A stretch of 64,000 nt of DNA from Pontibacter beigongshangensis (GTDB lineage: Bacteria > Bacteroidota > Bacteroidia > Cytophagales > Hymenobacteraceae). Location of the stretch: NCBI RefSeq assembly GCF_014332515.1, contig NZ_VFSD01000027.1:23982-87981 (forward strand). Direction: 5' to 3'. The translations under genes and the position numbers were made by a program. This document shows, piece after piece, positions 16,777 through 24,980 of the stretch (positions are counted from its first letter, which is position 1; every line of letters begins with the position of its first letter). The notes under the pieces were generated by a model that saw only the letters and a list, made by a program, of their open reading frames with translations, searched no databases and had not been told where the DNA came from.

Positions 16777-18963
16777 TCATTTCAGGACAATGTATAGTAT
16801 TATCAAAATAAATCCGAAAAGAGAATAAGCGAAGTACGATTGCACCTTGCCGTTCTGCAGGTTCCTCCCGAAACTACCCGTCAACCGCGACAGTGCCCCG
16901 ACCAGCCACACCATGCCATCCACTGCCAGCCGATCGAACCAAGCTATCATTTTGGCCAGTACCACCAGAATAATGCTTCCATTGTTCAGCAGGTAATCAA
17001 TTACCCGCTTATCGGTTCGGTACAGGCCGCGTGCAAGTACTGTGGCAGGTTTCACAAAGGCCTTGTAGTACAGCTGGTCCAGGTAAAAATGATGGTAGGA
17101 GAGTTTGCCAAAGGTGCTCTGCGGCTGCTCCTGCAGCAGCATCTCCCTGGTTTTGTTGCGGTACTTGATCATGGCATAGCCACCTCCTGACACTCCAAGC
17201 GCCACCGCCAGCACGGCAAACAGCACATGTGCCACGTGGTTGGCTTTGTCCTGCTCCACCACTGCCTGCAAAAGGCCATCGGCCAGCGGCCGGGCATCAG
17301 CGGCAAGCAAGTGCAGGTTCAGCCCCTGCAGCAGCCAGCTTCCGGCAAAATCCAAGGGGTTAAGCGAAAAGAACACTCCCAGCGACAGCACCGCCAGCAG
17401 CACCACCGGTACCAGCATCACCAGCTCTACCTCTCTGCCAGCCGAAAAACGGATCGACTTCACCTCAAACGGCAGCCGGAAATCCCCAAAGAACATCAGC
17501 CACAGGTGCCGCCCCATGTAGTAAGCCGTGAGCAACACCACCGCAAACCCGATGGCCGGCACCAGGAAATAAAGTGCGTTGCCGTTGGCACTCATGGTTT
17601 GCGCCCAAGCCCAGCTTCCTGCCAGAATCGCATCTTTCGACAAGAATCCGGAGAACAAGGGGAGGCCAACCAAGGCTGCCGCAGCTACTAAATAAGCATA
17701 AAAAGTGAAGGGCATGACTTTGCGCAAACCGCCCATGTTGCGAATATCCTGCGGATCTGGATGCTCCGGCAGGTGTGCATGGTGCAAGCCACGGTGCATG
17801 GCATGTATAATAATTCCAGCATTCAGGAAAAGGGCTGCTTTAAAGAAGGCGTGGGTGGCCAGGTGGAAAAGCGAGGCATCGTGTGCCCCAGTGCCCATGC
17901 CCATCACCATATAGCCGAGCTGCGAAATGGTAGAAAAGGCCAGCACAGCTTTGATATCGTTTTGTGTAAGGGCGGCAATGGCACCCAACAGCGCCGTGAT
18001 GGCCCCTACAACCGCGATGACAGTCAGGGCATCTACGGTGTAGAAGGCGTAGCACCTGGCCAGCAGGTAAACACCCGCGGCCACCATGGTTGCCGCGTGT
18101 ATCAGCGACGACACGGGCGTAGGCCCCTGCATGGCATCGGGAAGCCAGACCTGCAGCGGGAACTGCGCCGACTTGCCCACACACCCCATGAACAGGCCTA
18201 AACCTGCCAGCGTGAGCCAAAGTGGGTTCAGTTCCAGGTCCCAGGGCTGTCCGTTCAGCGAAAATGAAGAAATAAAATTTCCATTGATCCAGTTGCCTTC
18301 GTGAATGAGCGCACGAAGCGCCTCCAGGTCGAAGGTGCGGAAGCAGGTGTAGAAAAAGAACAGCCCGAGCAGCAAACCAATATCGCCGACCCTGTTTACC
18401 AGGAACGCCTTTTTGTTGGCTGCCACGGCCGCAGGCCTTTCGAACCAGAAGCCAATGAGCAGGTAAGATGAAAAGCCTACCAGTTCCCAGAACATGAACA
18501 GCAGCAACAGGTTGTCTACGAGCACAATGCCGAGCATACTGAACGTAAACAGCCCCAGAAAAGCGTAATAGCGGCTATAGCCTGGGTCGCCGTGCATGTA
18601 CCCTACCGAAAAAAGCTGTACCAGGGCAGAAATGAAGGTGACGATGACGAGCATCAGCACCGTGAGGTTATCGAGCAGAATGCCTGCCGTGAAATCGGAG
18701 AGGGTGCCGCTGCCGGTCGGGAGGCTAAACCAAACCCATCGGCTGTGGAACGTGGCATTGTTCCAGGTGGTGGTAAAGAGCCACACCGACAGGCCAAGAG
18801 CGAGTGCTGTACAGGCTATTCCGAGCCAGTCGCCCTGCCGGGGGAGTCGCTTGCCGAAAAAGAAAAGGCCCAGAAACGCAAGCAGGGGCAGCAACAATAC
18901 TGCCAGCGCAAGCTTTGTTTCGGGAGTGCCAGCCAGGGGCGCTATAAGCGTGGAAAGCTCCAA
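16777..18963 (-). CDS. nuoL: NADH-quinone oxidoreductase subunit L
   Basis: This 728-residue distal proton-pumping subunit of complex I has a long C-terminal part that should include the lateral helix. Motifs include FMFWELVGFSSYLLIGFW, GKSAQFPLQVWLPDAMQGPTP and TISQLGYMVMG. It is longer than the 613-residue E. coli subunit. The frame begins at TTG 18961-18963, with an in-frame stop two codons upstream and no ATG near the expected N-terminus, so TTG is the likely start. A 561-bp repeat-bearing gap separates it from nuoK, and it may have its own promoter. Confidence 0.93.
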   Translation of the reverse strand: MELSTLIAPLAGTPETKLALAVLLLPLLAFLGLFFFGKRLPRQGDWLGIACTALALGLSVWLFTTTWNNATFHSRWVWFSLPTGSGTLSDFTAGILLDNLTVLMLVIVTFISALVQLFSVGYMHGDPGYSRYYAFLGLFTFSMLGIVLVDNLLLLFMFWELVGFSSYLLIGFWFERPAAVAANKKAFLVNRVGDIGLLLGLFFFYTCFRTFDLEALRALIHEGNWINGNFISSFSLNGQPWDLELNPLWLTLAGLGLFMGCVGKSAQFPLQVWLPDAMQGPTPVSSLIHAATMVAAGVYLLARCYAFYTVDALTVIAVVGAITALLGAIAALTQNDIKAVLAFSTISQLGYMVMGMGTGAHDASLFHLATHAFFKAALFLNAGIIIHAMHRGLHHAHLPEHPDPQDIRNMGGLRKVMPFTFYAYLVAAAALVGLPLFSGFLSKDAILAGSWAWAQTMSANGNALYFLVPAIGFAVVLLTAYYMGRHLWLMFFGDFRLPFEVKSIRFSAGREVELVMLVPVVLLAVLSLGVFFSLNPLDFAGSWLLQGLNLHLLAADARPLADGLLQAVVEQDKANHVAHVLFAVLAVALGVSGGGYAMIKYRNKTREMLLQEQPQSTFGKLSYHHFYLDQLYYKAFVKPATVLARGLYRTDKRVIDYLLNNGSIILVVLAKMIAWFDRLAVDGMVWLVGALSRLTGSFGRNLQNGKVQSYFAYSLFGFILIILYIVLK

Positions 18964-19045
18964 GTTCTAGTTCGACAGGTTAACGATTTCAGTCTTTGCA
19001 GCGCAAAAAAGATGTATGACTCACTTATTGCCTGCAACGAAGGGG

Positions 19046-19053
19046 CAAAGGTA
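19046..19053 (-). promoter_or_regulatory. Possible -7 element for nuoL
   Basis: On the minus strand TACCTTTG matches TAnnTTTG exactly, 83 bases before the nuoL start. The -33 position is only a partial match (TGTT). Confidence 0.4.
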
Positions 19054-19185
19054 AGGATATTGCGCTTTTAATAACACATTTTTAAGATGTTCTGCCGAAG
19101 GCGGAGAGAAATACGAGGGCACAAACTCGGGAAGATATTAACTGAGGCTGAGTTTACGGAAAAACAGGGGCAGCCGTGCCGCCGG

Positions 19186-19370
19186 AAGCTCATCTTGTAG
19201 GCATAAATTCAAGACATAATGCGGCGCATTGTTCACTGGTGCGAGCTGGTAGCTCGTACTTTCATCATACTTGAACATTCGAATTGGGCAACATCAGGTT
19301 ATGAAGTGTTGATGCTTTACATGCTGTTGCCTAAAATAAGAAAACGTACGAGCTACCAGCTCGCACCAGC
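19186..19370. repeat. Compound inverted-repeat element B in the nuoL-nuoK gap
   Basis: A segment AAGCTCATCTTGTAGGC near 19186-19227 is followed by 24-bp perfect inverted arms at 19236-19259 and 19346-19369 (CTGGTGCGAGCTGG...). Each arm has an internal GAGCT-GGT-AGCTC hairpin. A related leading segment recurs at 63962-64000 and a 13-bp piece of the arm at 63338-63350, so this is a dispersed element and not a local structure. Confidence 0.75.
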
Positions 19371-19460
19371 GGCGGAAGAGAATGCGTAACCTGCAGCCTT
19401 AGCTTTAAAGAGTTTTCACCTTATCCGGAAAATTGTCGTACCCTTGAGCCAAAACCAAGC

Positions 19461-19497
19461 TAAAAAGCTTTGGAAGGCCAATTTCATTAGAATAATC
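19461..19497 (-). repeat. Family A dispersed repeat, copy 11
   Basis: It reads AGCTTTGGAAGGCC, then AATTTCATTAGAATAATC. It lies immediately after the nuoK 3' end. Confidence 0.75.
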
Positions 19498-19524
19498 CGA
19501 CAGCAGGTTGTTATAGTTCCCCCT

Positions 19525-19833
19525 CTACTCCTCCCCTATTACCTGGTTCAGGTTGGCTGTCTTGAAATGCTGATAGACCCGAAGCACAATAGCCAGCGCC
19601 ACTGCAGACTCCGCCGCTGCTACTACAATTACAAAAAGAGAGAACAGCTGCCCCTGCATCAGTTCAGGGTCGTAGCGACTGAAGGCTACCAGGTTCAGGT
19701 TAGCTGCATTAAAGATCAGTTCGATGCCCATGAGCACCACCACGGCATGGCGCTTGGTAATAACGGCCAGAATGCCCAGGCTGAAAAGCACTGCACTCAA
19801 CAGCAGGATGTGCTCTAATGGTATCTGCTCCAT
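19525..19833 (-). CDS. nuoK: NADH-quinone oxidoreductase subunit K
   Basis: This 102-residue membrane protein with three transmembrane helices couples electron transfer to proton movement in complex I. Conserved glutamates lie in VLMGIELIFNAANLNLVAF and in AAAESAVALAIVL. The length matches the family. It starts one base after the nuoJ stop (TAATATG arrangement), indicating coupled translation. Its 3' end is followed by a family A repeat and the repeat-bearing gap before nuoL. Confidence 0.95.
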   Translation of the reverse strand: MEQIPLEHILLLSAVLFSLGILAVITKRHAVVVLMGIELIFNAANLNLVAFSRYDPELMQGQLFSLFVIVVAAAESAVALAIVLRVYQHFKTANLNQVIGEE

Positions 19834-19834
19834 A

Positions 19835-20350
19835 TTACAGTTTCGTTGGTTTGTCGGTGGCGATGTAGGCTGAGCCCATCAGGGCGATCAGCAACAGCAG
19901 CGAAGCTAATTCAAATGGCAGCACCACGTCTGTCATCAGCTTAATGCCTATGGCCTGCACCGTGCTTTTCTGGGCTCCCAGCAGATCGGTGTCAGCGGCC
20001 TCTATCCAAGGGAGGCTGACATAGTTTGTCTGCAAGATGGTGTAACTAAGGCCAAGCAGCAGCAAGCCAGCCACTGCTATTCCCCAACCGGTATTCACAT
20101 TCTCCGACAGAACTGATTTGTCTTTCACGCGGCTGCTGAGCATGATACCAAACAAGATCAGCACCAGTACCCCACCCACATATACCATGAGCTGAATAAC
20201 AGCCAGAAAGTCGGCGAACAGCAGTACGAAAATGCCGGCCACACTCAGCAATGTCAGCAGCAGCGCGAAAGCAGCATACAGTAGATTGCGCGTCAGCACC
20301 ATGTAAGCGCCGGAAATAGTGGCCAGTGCGGCAAAAAGGTAAAAAAGCAT
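19835..20350 (-). CDS. nuoJ: NADH-quinone oxidoreductase subunit J
   Basis: This 171-residue membrane protein of complex I has five predicted helices, with the conserved region ADFLAVIQLMVYVGGVLVL that contains the pi-bulge helix of the subunit family. It starts MLFYLFAALA at ATG 20348-20350 and ends directly before nuoK. A 174-bp spacer with GTCTTGTGTCTTA-type motifs separates it from nuoI. Confidence 0.94.
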   Translation of the reverse strand: MLFYLFAALATISGAYMVLTRNLLYAAFALLLTLLSVAGIFVLLFADFLAVIQLMVYVGGVLVLILFGIMLSSRVKDKSVLSENVNTGWGIAVAGLLLLGLSYTILQTNYVSLPWIEAADTDLLGAQKSTVQAIGIKLMTDVVLPFELASLLLLIALMGSAYIATDKPTKL

Positions 20351-20362
20351 TTCTTATTTTTT

Positions 20363-20507
20363 TAAGACACAAGTAGCAGGACTCAAGATTCATTTCTTGT
20401 TGATGCCCTTTCTGCTTATGGGTTAAAACCAGTTACTCATTTCTGTATATTCACTTTCATCAATCTAATATAAGGATAAAGTCTTGTGTCTTGTGTCTTA
20501 TGTCCTG
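20363..20507. repeat. GTCTTGTGTCTTA-type degenerate motifs between nuoI and nuoJ
   Basis: AAGACACAAG at 20364-20373 and the opposite-sense GTCTTGTGTCTTGTGTCTTA at 20481-20500 are near-inverted versions of a short degenerate repeat. It also appears at about 21202-21216, 25927-25940, 32161-32195, 34340-34378 and 36520-36536. Confidence 0.6.
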
Positions 20508-20524
20508 ATACCTGGGTCCGAAAC

Positions 20525-21133
20525 CTACCCCTGCTGCTTTCTGGCCGCCAGTGCAGCAGCCTTGGCCGCTGCCATTTCCTCCTGCTGCTTCTCCAGGAGT
20601 TGCTTCTTTTCGTCTGCCTGCTCCGGTGTAAGGTCGGTAAAGTGGTAGACCATGTTTTTGATATCTACTTCCGGGAAGTCGTACACAGGAGTCATGGTGA
20701 GGCAATCGGTGGGGCAAACGGTGGTGCAGAGGCCGCAGTAGCAGCACTTGGCCATGTCGATATCGAAGGTTGGGGCGTAGAGGCGCTTTTTGGTACCGTC
20801 TGAGGTTACTCCAATGTCTTCCGTGGCTTTCACCGATTCGATGGTGATGCAGTTGACAGGGCAGATTTTGGCGCAGAGGTCACAGACAATGCAGTCGTCG
20901 ATCTCGTTGTGCAGGCGGTAGCGGCCTTTATCAGGCACAGGGAGGGCCTCGTAGGGGTATGTGAGCGTTACCAGCCCCTCCTGCTGCTCAAAGTAGTTTT
21001 CGTCGCTGATATACATCGGCTTGCGGCGTTTGTCGGCATGCAGAAAATGCTGCAAGGTAAGCTTTGCCCCACTCACCAGCGACTTCACTACATCCCAGAA
21101 ACCGACTTTATGTTTCACAACAGATTTATCCAT
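20525..21133 (-). CDS. nuoI: NADH-quinone oxidoreductase subunit I
   Basis: This 202-residue 8Fe ferredoxin-like subunit of the complex I peripheral arm carries clusters N6a and N6b. Two C-x2-C-x2-C-x3-C-P motifs are seen: Cys81/84/87/91 in CIVCDLCAKICP and Cys130/133/136/140 in CCYCGLCTTVCP. The C-terminus ends in a Lys/Glu/Ala-rich tail. It lies between nuoH (85-bp gap) and nuoJ. Confidence 0.95.
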   Translation of the reverse strand: MDKSVVKHKVGFWDVVKSLVSGAKLTLQHFLHADKRRKPMYISDENYFEQQEGLVTLTYPYEALPVPDKGRYRLHNEIDDCIVCDLCAKICPVNCITIESVKATEDIGVTSDGTKKRLYAPTFDIDMAKCCYCGLCTTVCPTDCLTMTPVYDFPEVDIKNMVYHFTDLTPEQADEKKQLLEKQQEEMAAAKAAALAARKQQG

Positions 21134-21218
21134 AATTATATGTGCGCCAAACTAAGATCTTACTATTGCTTCTATTGTTTCCTTCCCAAAGCATAGGTCT
21201 TTGATCTTGTGTCTAAAA

Positions 21219-22328
21219 TTAAACCATCAGCAAACGCCAGATACCGGCCAGCAGCACAAGGCCAATGGCAATAGGCGTGAGCACTTTCCAGCAGAGGTGC
21301 ATGAGCTGGTCTACGCGCAGGCGCGGATAGGTCCAGCGGGCCCAGAGCTGCACAAACAGCAGCACCAGCGTTTTAGAGATCAGCCAGAAACCACCCCACA
21401 GCACACTGGCCATGCCGCCCGGTGTTCCGGTGGTCCAGTTGGCCAGGGCGAGCGGGCCAAAGTTCGGCAGGGGCGTGTTCCAGCTTCCCAGAAACAAAAT
21501 TACGGCTACCAGGCATACCAACACCATCATGGCGTATTCGGCCAGAAAGAACGTGGCAAACCGGAACCCTGAATATTCTACGTGAAAACCTGCCACCAGC
21601 TCCGACTCTGCCTCCGGAATATCGAATGGTGCGCGGTTACACTCAGCCAGCGAGGCGATAAAGTAAATGACAAAGGCCACCAGCAAGATGGGTGCCCGGA
21701 AGATATTCCAGGTCGTGAGGCCGCCGACCGTGGTGGTTTCGAAGCCCAGCGCCTTCAGGCCAAAGAGCCAGTTCTGCTCCTGCTCCAGCCCCGGAAATAG
21801 GTTCATGAGCACGCCCTGCTGGTAACTGATCTCCTGAAAATCGAGCGACTGGCAGATCATCACCACCGACAGCAAGGCCAGACCAGCCGGAATCTCATAC
21901 GAAACGATCTGCGCCACCGAGCGCATGGCACCCAGCATGGCATATTTGTTATTAGAGCCCCAGCCTGCCATCAGCAGCCCAATCACATCTAAAGAGATAA
22001 TGGCCAGCAGGTAAAAAACGCCAATGCCAACACCCGCCGGCACCAGCGATGGCGACAGCGGAATAACAGCAAACCCGGCAAACACAGCCGCAAAAATAAG
22101 GATAGGCGCTACAGCAAACATTTTTTTGTCGGCGGCGGCCGGAATGATGTCTTCTTTCTGCAACAGCTTGAGCACATCGAGCAAAGGCTGTAGCGTGCCA
22201 TAAGGCCCCGCCTCTGTTGGCCCCAGTCGGTCCTGCATAAAGGCCGCCACTTTGCGCTCGGCATACACCACCACTATTACAATAAGCAGCATAAGCGAAA
22301 TGGTGAGCACAAAAGCTAATAAGGCCAT
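21219..22328 (-). CDS. nuoH: NADH-quinone oxidoreductase subunit H
   Basis: This 369-residue membrane subunit forms part of the quinone-binding chamber of complex I. Motifs include YAERKVAAFMQDRLGPTEAG, FFIASLAECNR-type sequence (YFIASLAECNRAPFDIPEAE) and ELVAGFHVEYSG. The frame extends upstream to a TTG at 22358. The ATG at 22326-22328 (MALLAFVLTI) is preferred because it directly begins the first helix and a -7 element overlaps the TTG. It is the first nuo gene here; nuoA-G are absent from the window. Confidence 0.93.
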   Translation of the reverse strand: MALLAFVLTISLMLLIVIVVVYAERKVAAFMQDRLGPTEAGPYGTLQPLLDVLKLLQKEDIIPAAADKKMFAVAPILIFAAVFAGFAVIPLSPSLVPAGVGIGVFYLLAIISLDVIGLLMAGWGSNNKYAMLGAMRSVAQIVSYEIPAGLALLSVVMICQSLDFQEISYQQGVLMNLFPGLEQEQNWLFGLKALGFETTTVGGLTTWNIFRAPILLVAFVIYFIASLAECNRAPFDIPEAESELVAGFHVEYSGFRFATFFLAEYAMMVLVCLVAVILFLGSWNTPLPNFGPLALANWTTGTPGGMASVLWGGFWLISKTLVLLFVQLWARWTYPRLRVDQLMHLCWKVLTPIAIGLVLLAGIWRLLMV

Positions 22329-22355
22329 GTTGAGGTCAGCGTTTGGTTGTAAGAA

Positions 22356-22363
22356 CAAAGGTA
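22356..22363 (-). promoter_or_regulatory. Possible -7 element for the nuoH-N operon
   Basis: On the minus strand TACCTTTG matches TAnnTTTG exactly, 28 bases before the nuoH ATG at 22328. The -33 box is not clear. The position argues against the longer TTG start. Confidence 0.45.
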
Positions 22364-22406
22364 GTTTGTAATGCGCTAAAGTGCTAATTCTTTGCTACTG
22401 CATTGA

Positions 22407-22460
22407 TGTGCAGCGGCAGGAGCTAATAGCTTTGGAAGGCTGTTTTTATTGGAATAAATT
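22407..22460 (-). repeat. Family A dispersed repeat, copy 12
   Basis: It has GTGCAGCGGCAGGAG, an AGCTTTGGAAGGC core and TTTTTATTGGAATAAATT. One extra A is inserted in the AT end. Confidence 0.75.
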
Positions 22461-22472
22461 GATTAAGTGATG

Positions 22473-22513
22473 GTATTCTAAAGTTTAGGCAAAGGTCCTA
22501 AACTTTAGAATAC
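22473..22513. repeat. Perfect 17-bp hairpin
   Basis: GTATTCTAAAGTTTAGG and its exact reverse complement flank a 7-nt loop (CAAAGGT). It is AT-rich with no T-tail. It lies between family A copy 12 and the first REP-like palindrome. Confidence 0.9.
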
Positions 22514-22534
22514 TTCTTTGGGCTGTTGATAGTA

Positions 22535-22557
22535 AGGTGTAGTTGAAAACTACACCT
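22535..22557 (+). repeat. REP-like palindrome R1
   Basis: AGGTGTAGTT-GAA-AACTACACCT has a 10-bp perfect stem. It is followed by AGAGAGGG, which is mirrored next to R4. Confidence 0.9.
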
Positions 22558-22623
22558 AGAGAGGGAAAACGAGAGAATCTTATTCTAAGCAGTTAGTAAG
22601 TTGTGTAATTGTAAGCTGCTTAT

Positions 22624-23004
22624 CTAGAGAGGCAGCTTCTTCCAGCCATCTGGCGGAGCAACCTTTATAGTATCCGGAACAGGTTTGTCTTGCAATATTC
22701 TAGCAACTTCAGGATCTACTTCACTGAACCACACAAAATATCTGGCTGGCACCTGAGTTTTATCCTCATAGTGATTTGAACCAGTATAAATTTTGCCTCC
22801 AACTTTATATTTATAGCGAAGTTTTTTACCAGAGGCTGAAGTCCAATACGTTTCAGTTGTAGTACCTATTGTATAACGGGGATATTCTTCTAAAAGATTA
22901 TTCCTCCTCCATGCAATATAACCTACCACTATAAGAGTACCAAAGAATATAATACCTGGTATGAGCTTATTTAGTATCCACTTCTTCTGTTTACTACTCA
23001 ACAT
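22624..23004 (-). CDS. Hypothetical membrane-anchored protein
   Basis: The 126-residue protein has a Lys-rich start (MLSSKQKKWILNK), one hydrophobic helix (about residues 16-33, IIFFGTLIVVGYIAW) and a polar domain with several Tyr and a YKYKVGGKIYTGS stretch. No family is recognised. It could be an inner-membrane protein with an exported domain. It lies between REP-like palindromes R1 and R2, downstream of the RAYT gene on the same strand. Confidence 0.65.
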   Translation of the reverse strand: MLSSKQKKWILNKLIPGIIFFGTLIVVGYIAWRRNNLLEEYPRYTIGTTTETYWTSASGKKLRYKYKVGGKIYTGSNHYEDKTQVPARYFVWFSEVDPEVARILQDKPVPDTIKVAPPDGWKKLPL

Positions 23005-23057
23005 GTTTCAAGTATATTGATTTGTTTGCAAGGTAATAAACCAGTCTTGCTCTTTCT

Positions 23058-23080
23058 AGGTGTAGTTTTCAACTACACCT
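23058..23080 (-). repeat. REP-like palindrome R2 overlapping the RAYT stop codon
   Basis: AGGTGTAGTT-TTC-AACTACACCT is the reverse complement of R1. The last bases overlap the stop codon of the RAYT gene (23079-23081). Confidence 0.9.
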
Positions 23081-23624
23081 AAATATCATCTACTTCGATT
23101 AAGCCCGCTAAACCAGCGTAGTTTCTCGCACTGCTGTACAAATAATCTTCCGCTTTTTCCACCAGGCCAGCCCGCACCGGGTTCTGATGAATATATTGAA
23201 TCCGACTATCGATCATAGTATTGCTACTAAGTTCCACTGCGTGATTTTCGTGCGTCCAGAACTGAATTTCTCCTGCTCGCTTATTATACTTGGCATGATA
23301 GGCAAAAACCACCTTCATCCAATCCCTCCTACTCTCCTGGCTGCTGGTTAATGCTAATCCTAGTATTTTCTTGGCTGTAAACTTTTTGAGGTCGCGGATT
23401 GTGTCGGACAAATTACCTGTTTTGCTCCTCACCACCACATGCACATGGTTGCTCATGATCACGTAAGCAAATAGTTCCAGCTCTTTTTGCTCCCGGCACC
23501 AGCTAAAGCTCTGCAAGATAATGTCACGGTATTCTTTCCTTGTGAATATATCCACCCAGCCTACTACCTGAAAGGTGCAGAAATACACCGCTTCCTGATT
23601 TTGTATCTGATAGGCTGATCCCAT
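23079..23624 (-). mobile_element. REP-associated tyrosine transposase (RAYT, Y1/HUH family)
   Basis: The 181-residue protein has the HUH histidine motif in MSNHVHVVV (around residue 59) and the IS200-like catalytic region. The candidate nucleophile is a Tyr in the QYIHQNPVRAGLVEKAEDYLYSSARNY region, where IHQNPVRAG is a RAYT hallmark. RAYTs are single-copy domesticated relatives of IS200/IS605 transposases that bind and process REP hairpins. Here the gene is bracketed by R2 at its stop codon and R3 about 57 bp before its start, which supports a RAYT/REP pair. ATG at 23622-23624 fits the family start. Confidence 0.9.
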
Positions 23625-23680
23625 AGTGGAAGATAGGAATATTTAGAAATTTTGTAAATCTTAAAAAGATATTAATACTT

Positions 23681-23703
23681 AGGTGTAGTTGAAAACTACA
23701 CCT
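23681..23703 (+). repeat. REP-like palindrome R3
   Basis: It is identical to R1 (AGGTGTAGTT-GAA-AACTACACCT). It lies upstream of the RAYT gene and is followed by AGAAAAGG, which resembles the flank of R2. Confidence 0.9.
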
Positions 23704-23775
23704 AGAAAAGGTTCTTGCTAGTATTGAAAAACTTCACCAAGATATTTTCCACAATTTAATTTTACTACCCTCTCT

Positions 23776-23798
23776 AGGTGTAGTTTTCAACTACACCT
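23776..23798 (-). repeat. REP-like palindrome R4
   Basis: It is identical to R2 and in inverted orientation to R3. The flanking CCTCTCT mirrors the AGAGAGG beside R1, so R1 and R4 form an outer pair around R2, the RAYT gene and R3. Confidence 0.9.
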
Positions 23799-23902
23799 GA
23801 ATATAATTTAAATCAAGAAGTTCAAAATACATTAAGTTTCAACTTTGCACCGCCAAAACACTCACAGGTCTTGTAGACGCTGTGAGGTTTGTGCTTCTCC
23901 TC

Positions 23903-24835
23903 CTACACCACCTGCCCCAGCCCAAACAGCAGCACAAACGCCAGCGTGGCCATAGCCATTTGCTTCAGGTAAGGGTCTAATGCAGCGGAAGTTTGCTTGC
24001 GCCACACATTTACACCATTTACCAACACCAGCGGCAGGGCCAGCACAAACAGGAATTGCCACGCAGAATAGAAATTCAGCGCCACATATAGTACAGCACT
24101 TGCCACGCCAGCAGCTAATAAAATGATATGGTAAATGCGGGCACGTTTCGGGCCGAGGCGAACGGGAACAGAGAACTTGCCTGCCAGTTTATCGGAATTG
24201 ATGTCGCGGATGTTGTTGACGTTAAGTACCGCTGTAGAGAAGAAGCCGCAAACCAGGGCAGGCAACAACACCAGCGGGTTAAATTCCTGCGCCTGCAGAA
24301 AGTAAGTGCCCAGCACCCCCACCAGCCCGAAGAACACGAAAACGGAGATGTCGCCGAGGCCGGCATAGCCGTAGGGTTTTGCGCCTGCCGTGTAATTAAT
24401 AGCCGCCCAGATAGCAGCCAAACCCAGCACCAGGAACAGCAGCGCCAGCAGCAGCCCGTCCGTACCAAAGGCCACCCACAGCAGCAGCAAACCCGACAGC
24501 AGCGAGAGCAGGCTAAACACCAGCATGCCTTTTTTCATGTGCTCGGCCGTAATATGGCCCGCCTGTACCGCCCGCTTAGGACCTTCACGGTGCACGCTGT
24601 CTGCCCCGTGCTTAGAGTCGCCGTAGTCGTTGGCGAGGTTCGAAAGGATCTGCAGGAACAGCGTGGTGAGCACGCATAGCGCAATAATAGTACCGTCAAA
24701 AACGCCGTTAGCCGCAGCCATAAAACTGCCCATCCCGATGCAGGACAGCGCCAGGGGTAGCGTTCGAGGCCTAAAAGCCGAAATCCAGGCCTTCAGCAGA
24801 CCTGGATTCTGGGTTGTTTGATGTGTATTGTTCAA
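23903..24835 (-). CDS. menA: 1,4-dihydroxy-2-naphthoate polyprenyltransferase
   Basis: This 310-residue UbiA-superfamily membrane enzyme attaches a polyprenyl chain to DHNA in menaquinone synthesis. The two Asp-rich motifs that bind Mg-diphosphate are NLANDYGDSKHGADS and NNIRDINSDKLAGK, and the N-terminus FRPRTLPLALS is typical of MenA. About eight or nine membrane helices are visible. The start appears to be TTG at 24833-24835, because no ATG precedes the FRPRTLP block. Menaquinone is the likely electron acceptor of the neighbouring complex I, but the genes are not one operon. Confidence 0.92.
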   Translation of the reverse strand: MNNTHQTTQNPGLLKAWISAFRPRTLPLALSCIGMGSFMAAANGVFDGTIIALCVLTTLFLQILSNLANDYGDSKHGADSVHREGPKRAVQAGHITAEHMKKGMLVFSLLSLLSGLLLLWVAFGTDGLLLALLFLVLGLAAIWAAINYTAGAKPYGYAGLGDISVFVFFGLVGVLGTYFLQAQEFNPLVLLPALVCGFFSTAVLNVNNIRDINSDKLAGKFSVPVRLGPKRARIYHIILLAAGVASAVLYVALNFYSAWQFLFVLALPLVLVNGVNVWRKQTSAALDPYLKQMAMATLAFVLLFGLGQVV

Positions 24836-24911
24836 CTTATTAATTTTGAATGAGTGATTGAGTAGTTGAGTGAATGTTTCGGTAAACTATCTTATTAAAC
24901 TCTCCTCAACT

Positions 24912-24960
24912 AATTATTCTAATCGTTTTGCCCCTCCGGACCTGCTGCTCTTGCTGCTGA
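24912..24960 (+). repeat. Family A dispersed repeat, copy 13
   Basis: It reads AATTATTCTAATCGTTTTG, CCCCTCCGGA, then CCTGCTGCTCTTGCTGCTG. The right half of the palindrome is shortened. Confidence 0.8.
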
Positions 24961-24980
24961 AGAATTGGATGCTCGCATTT

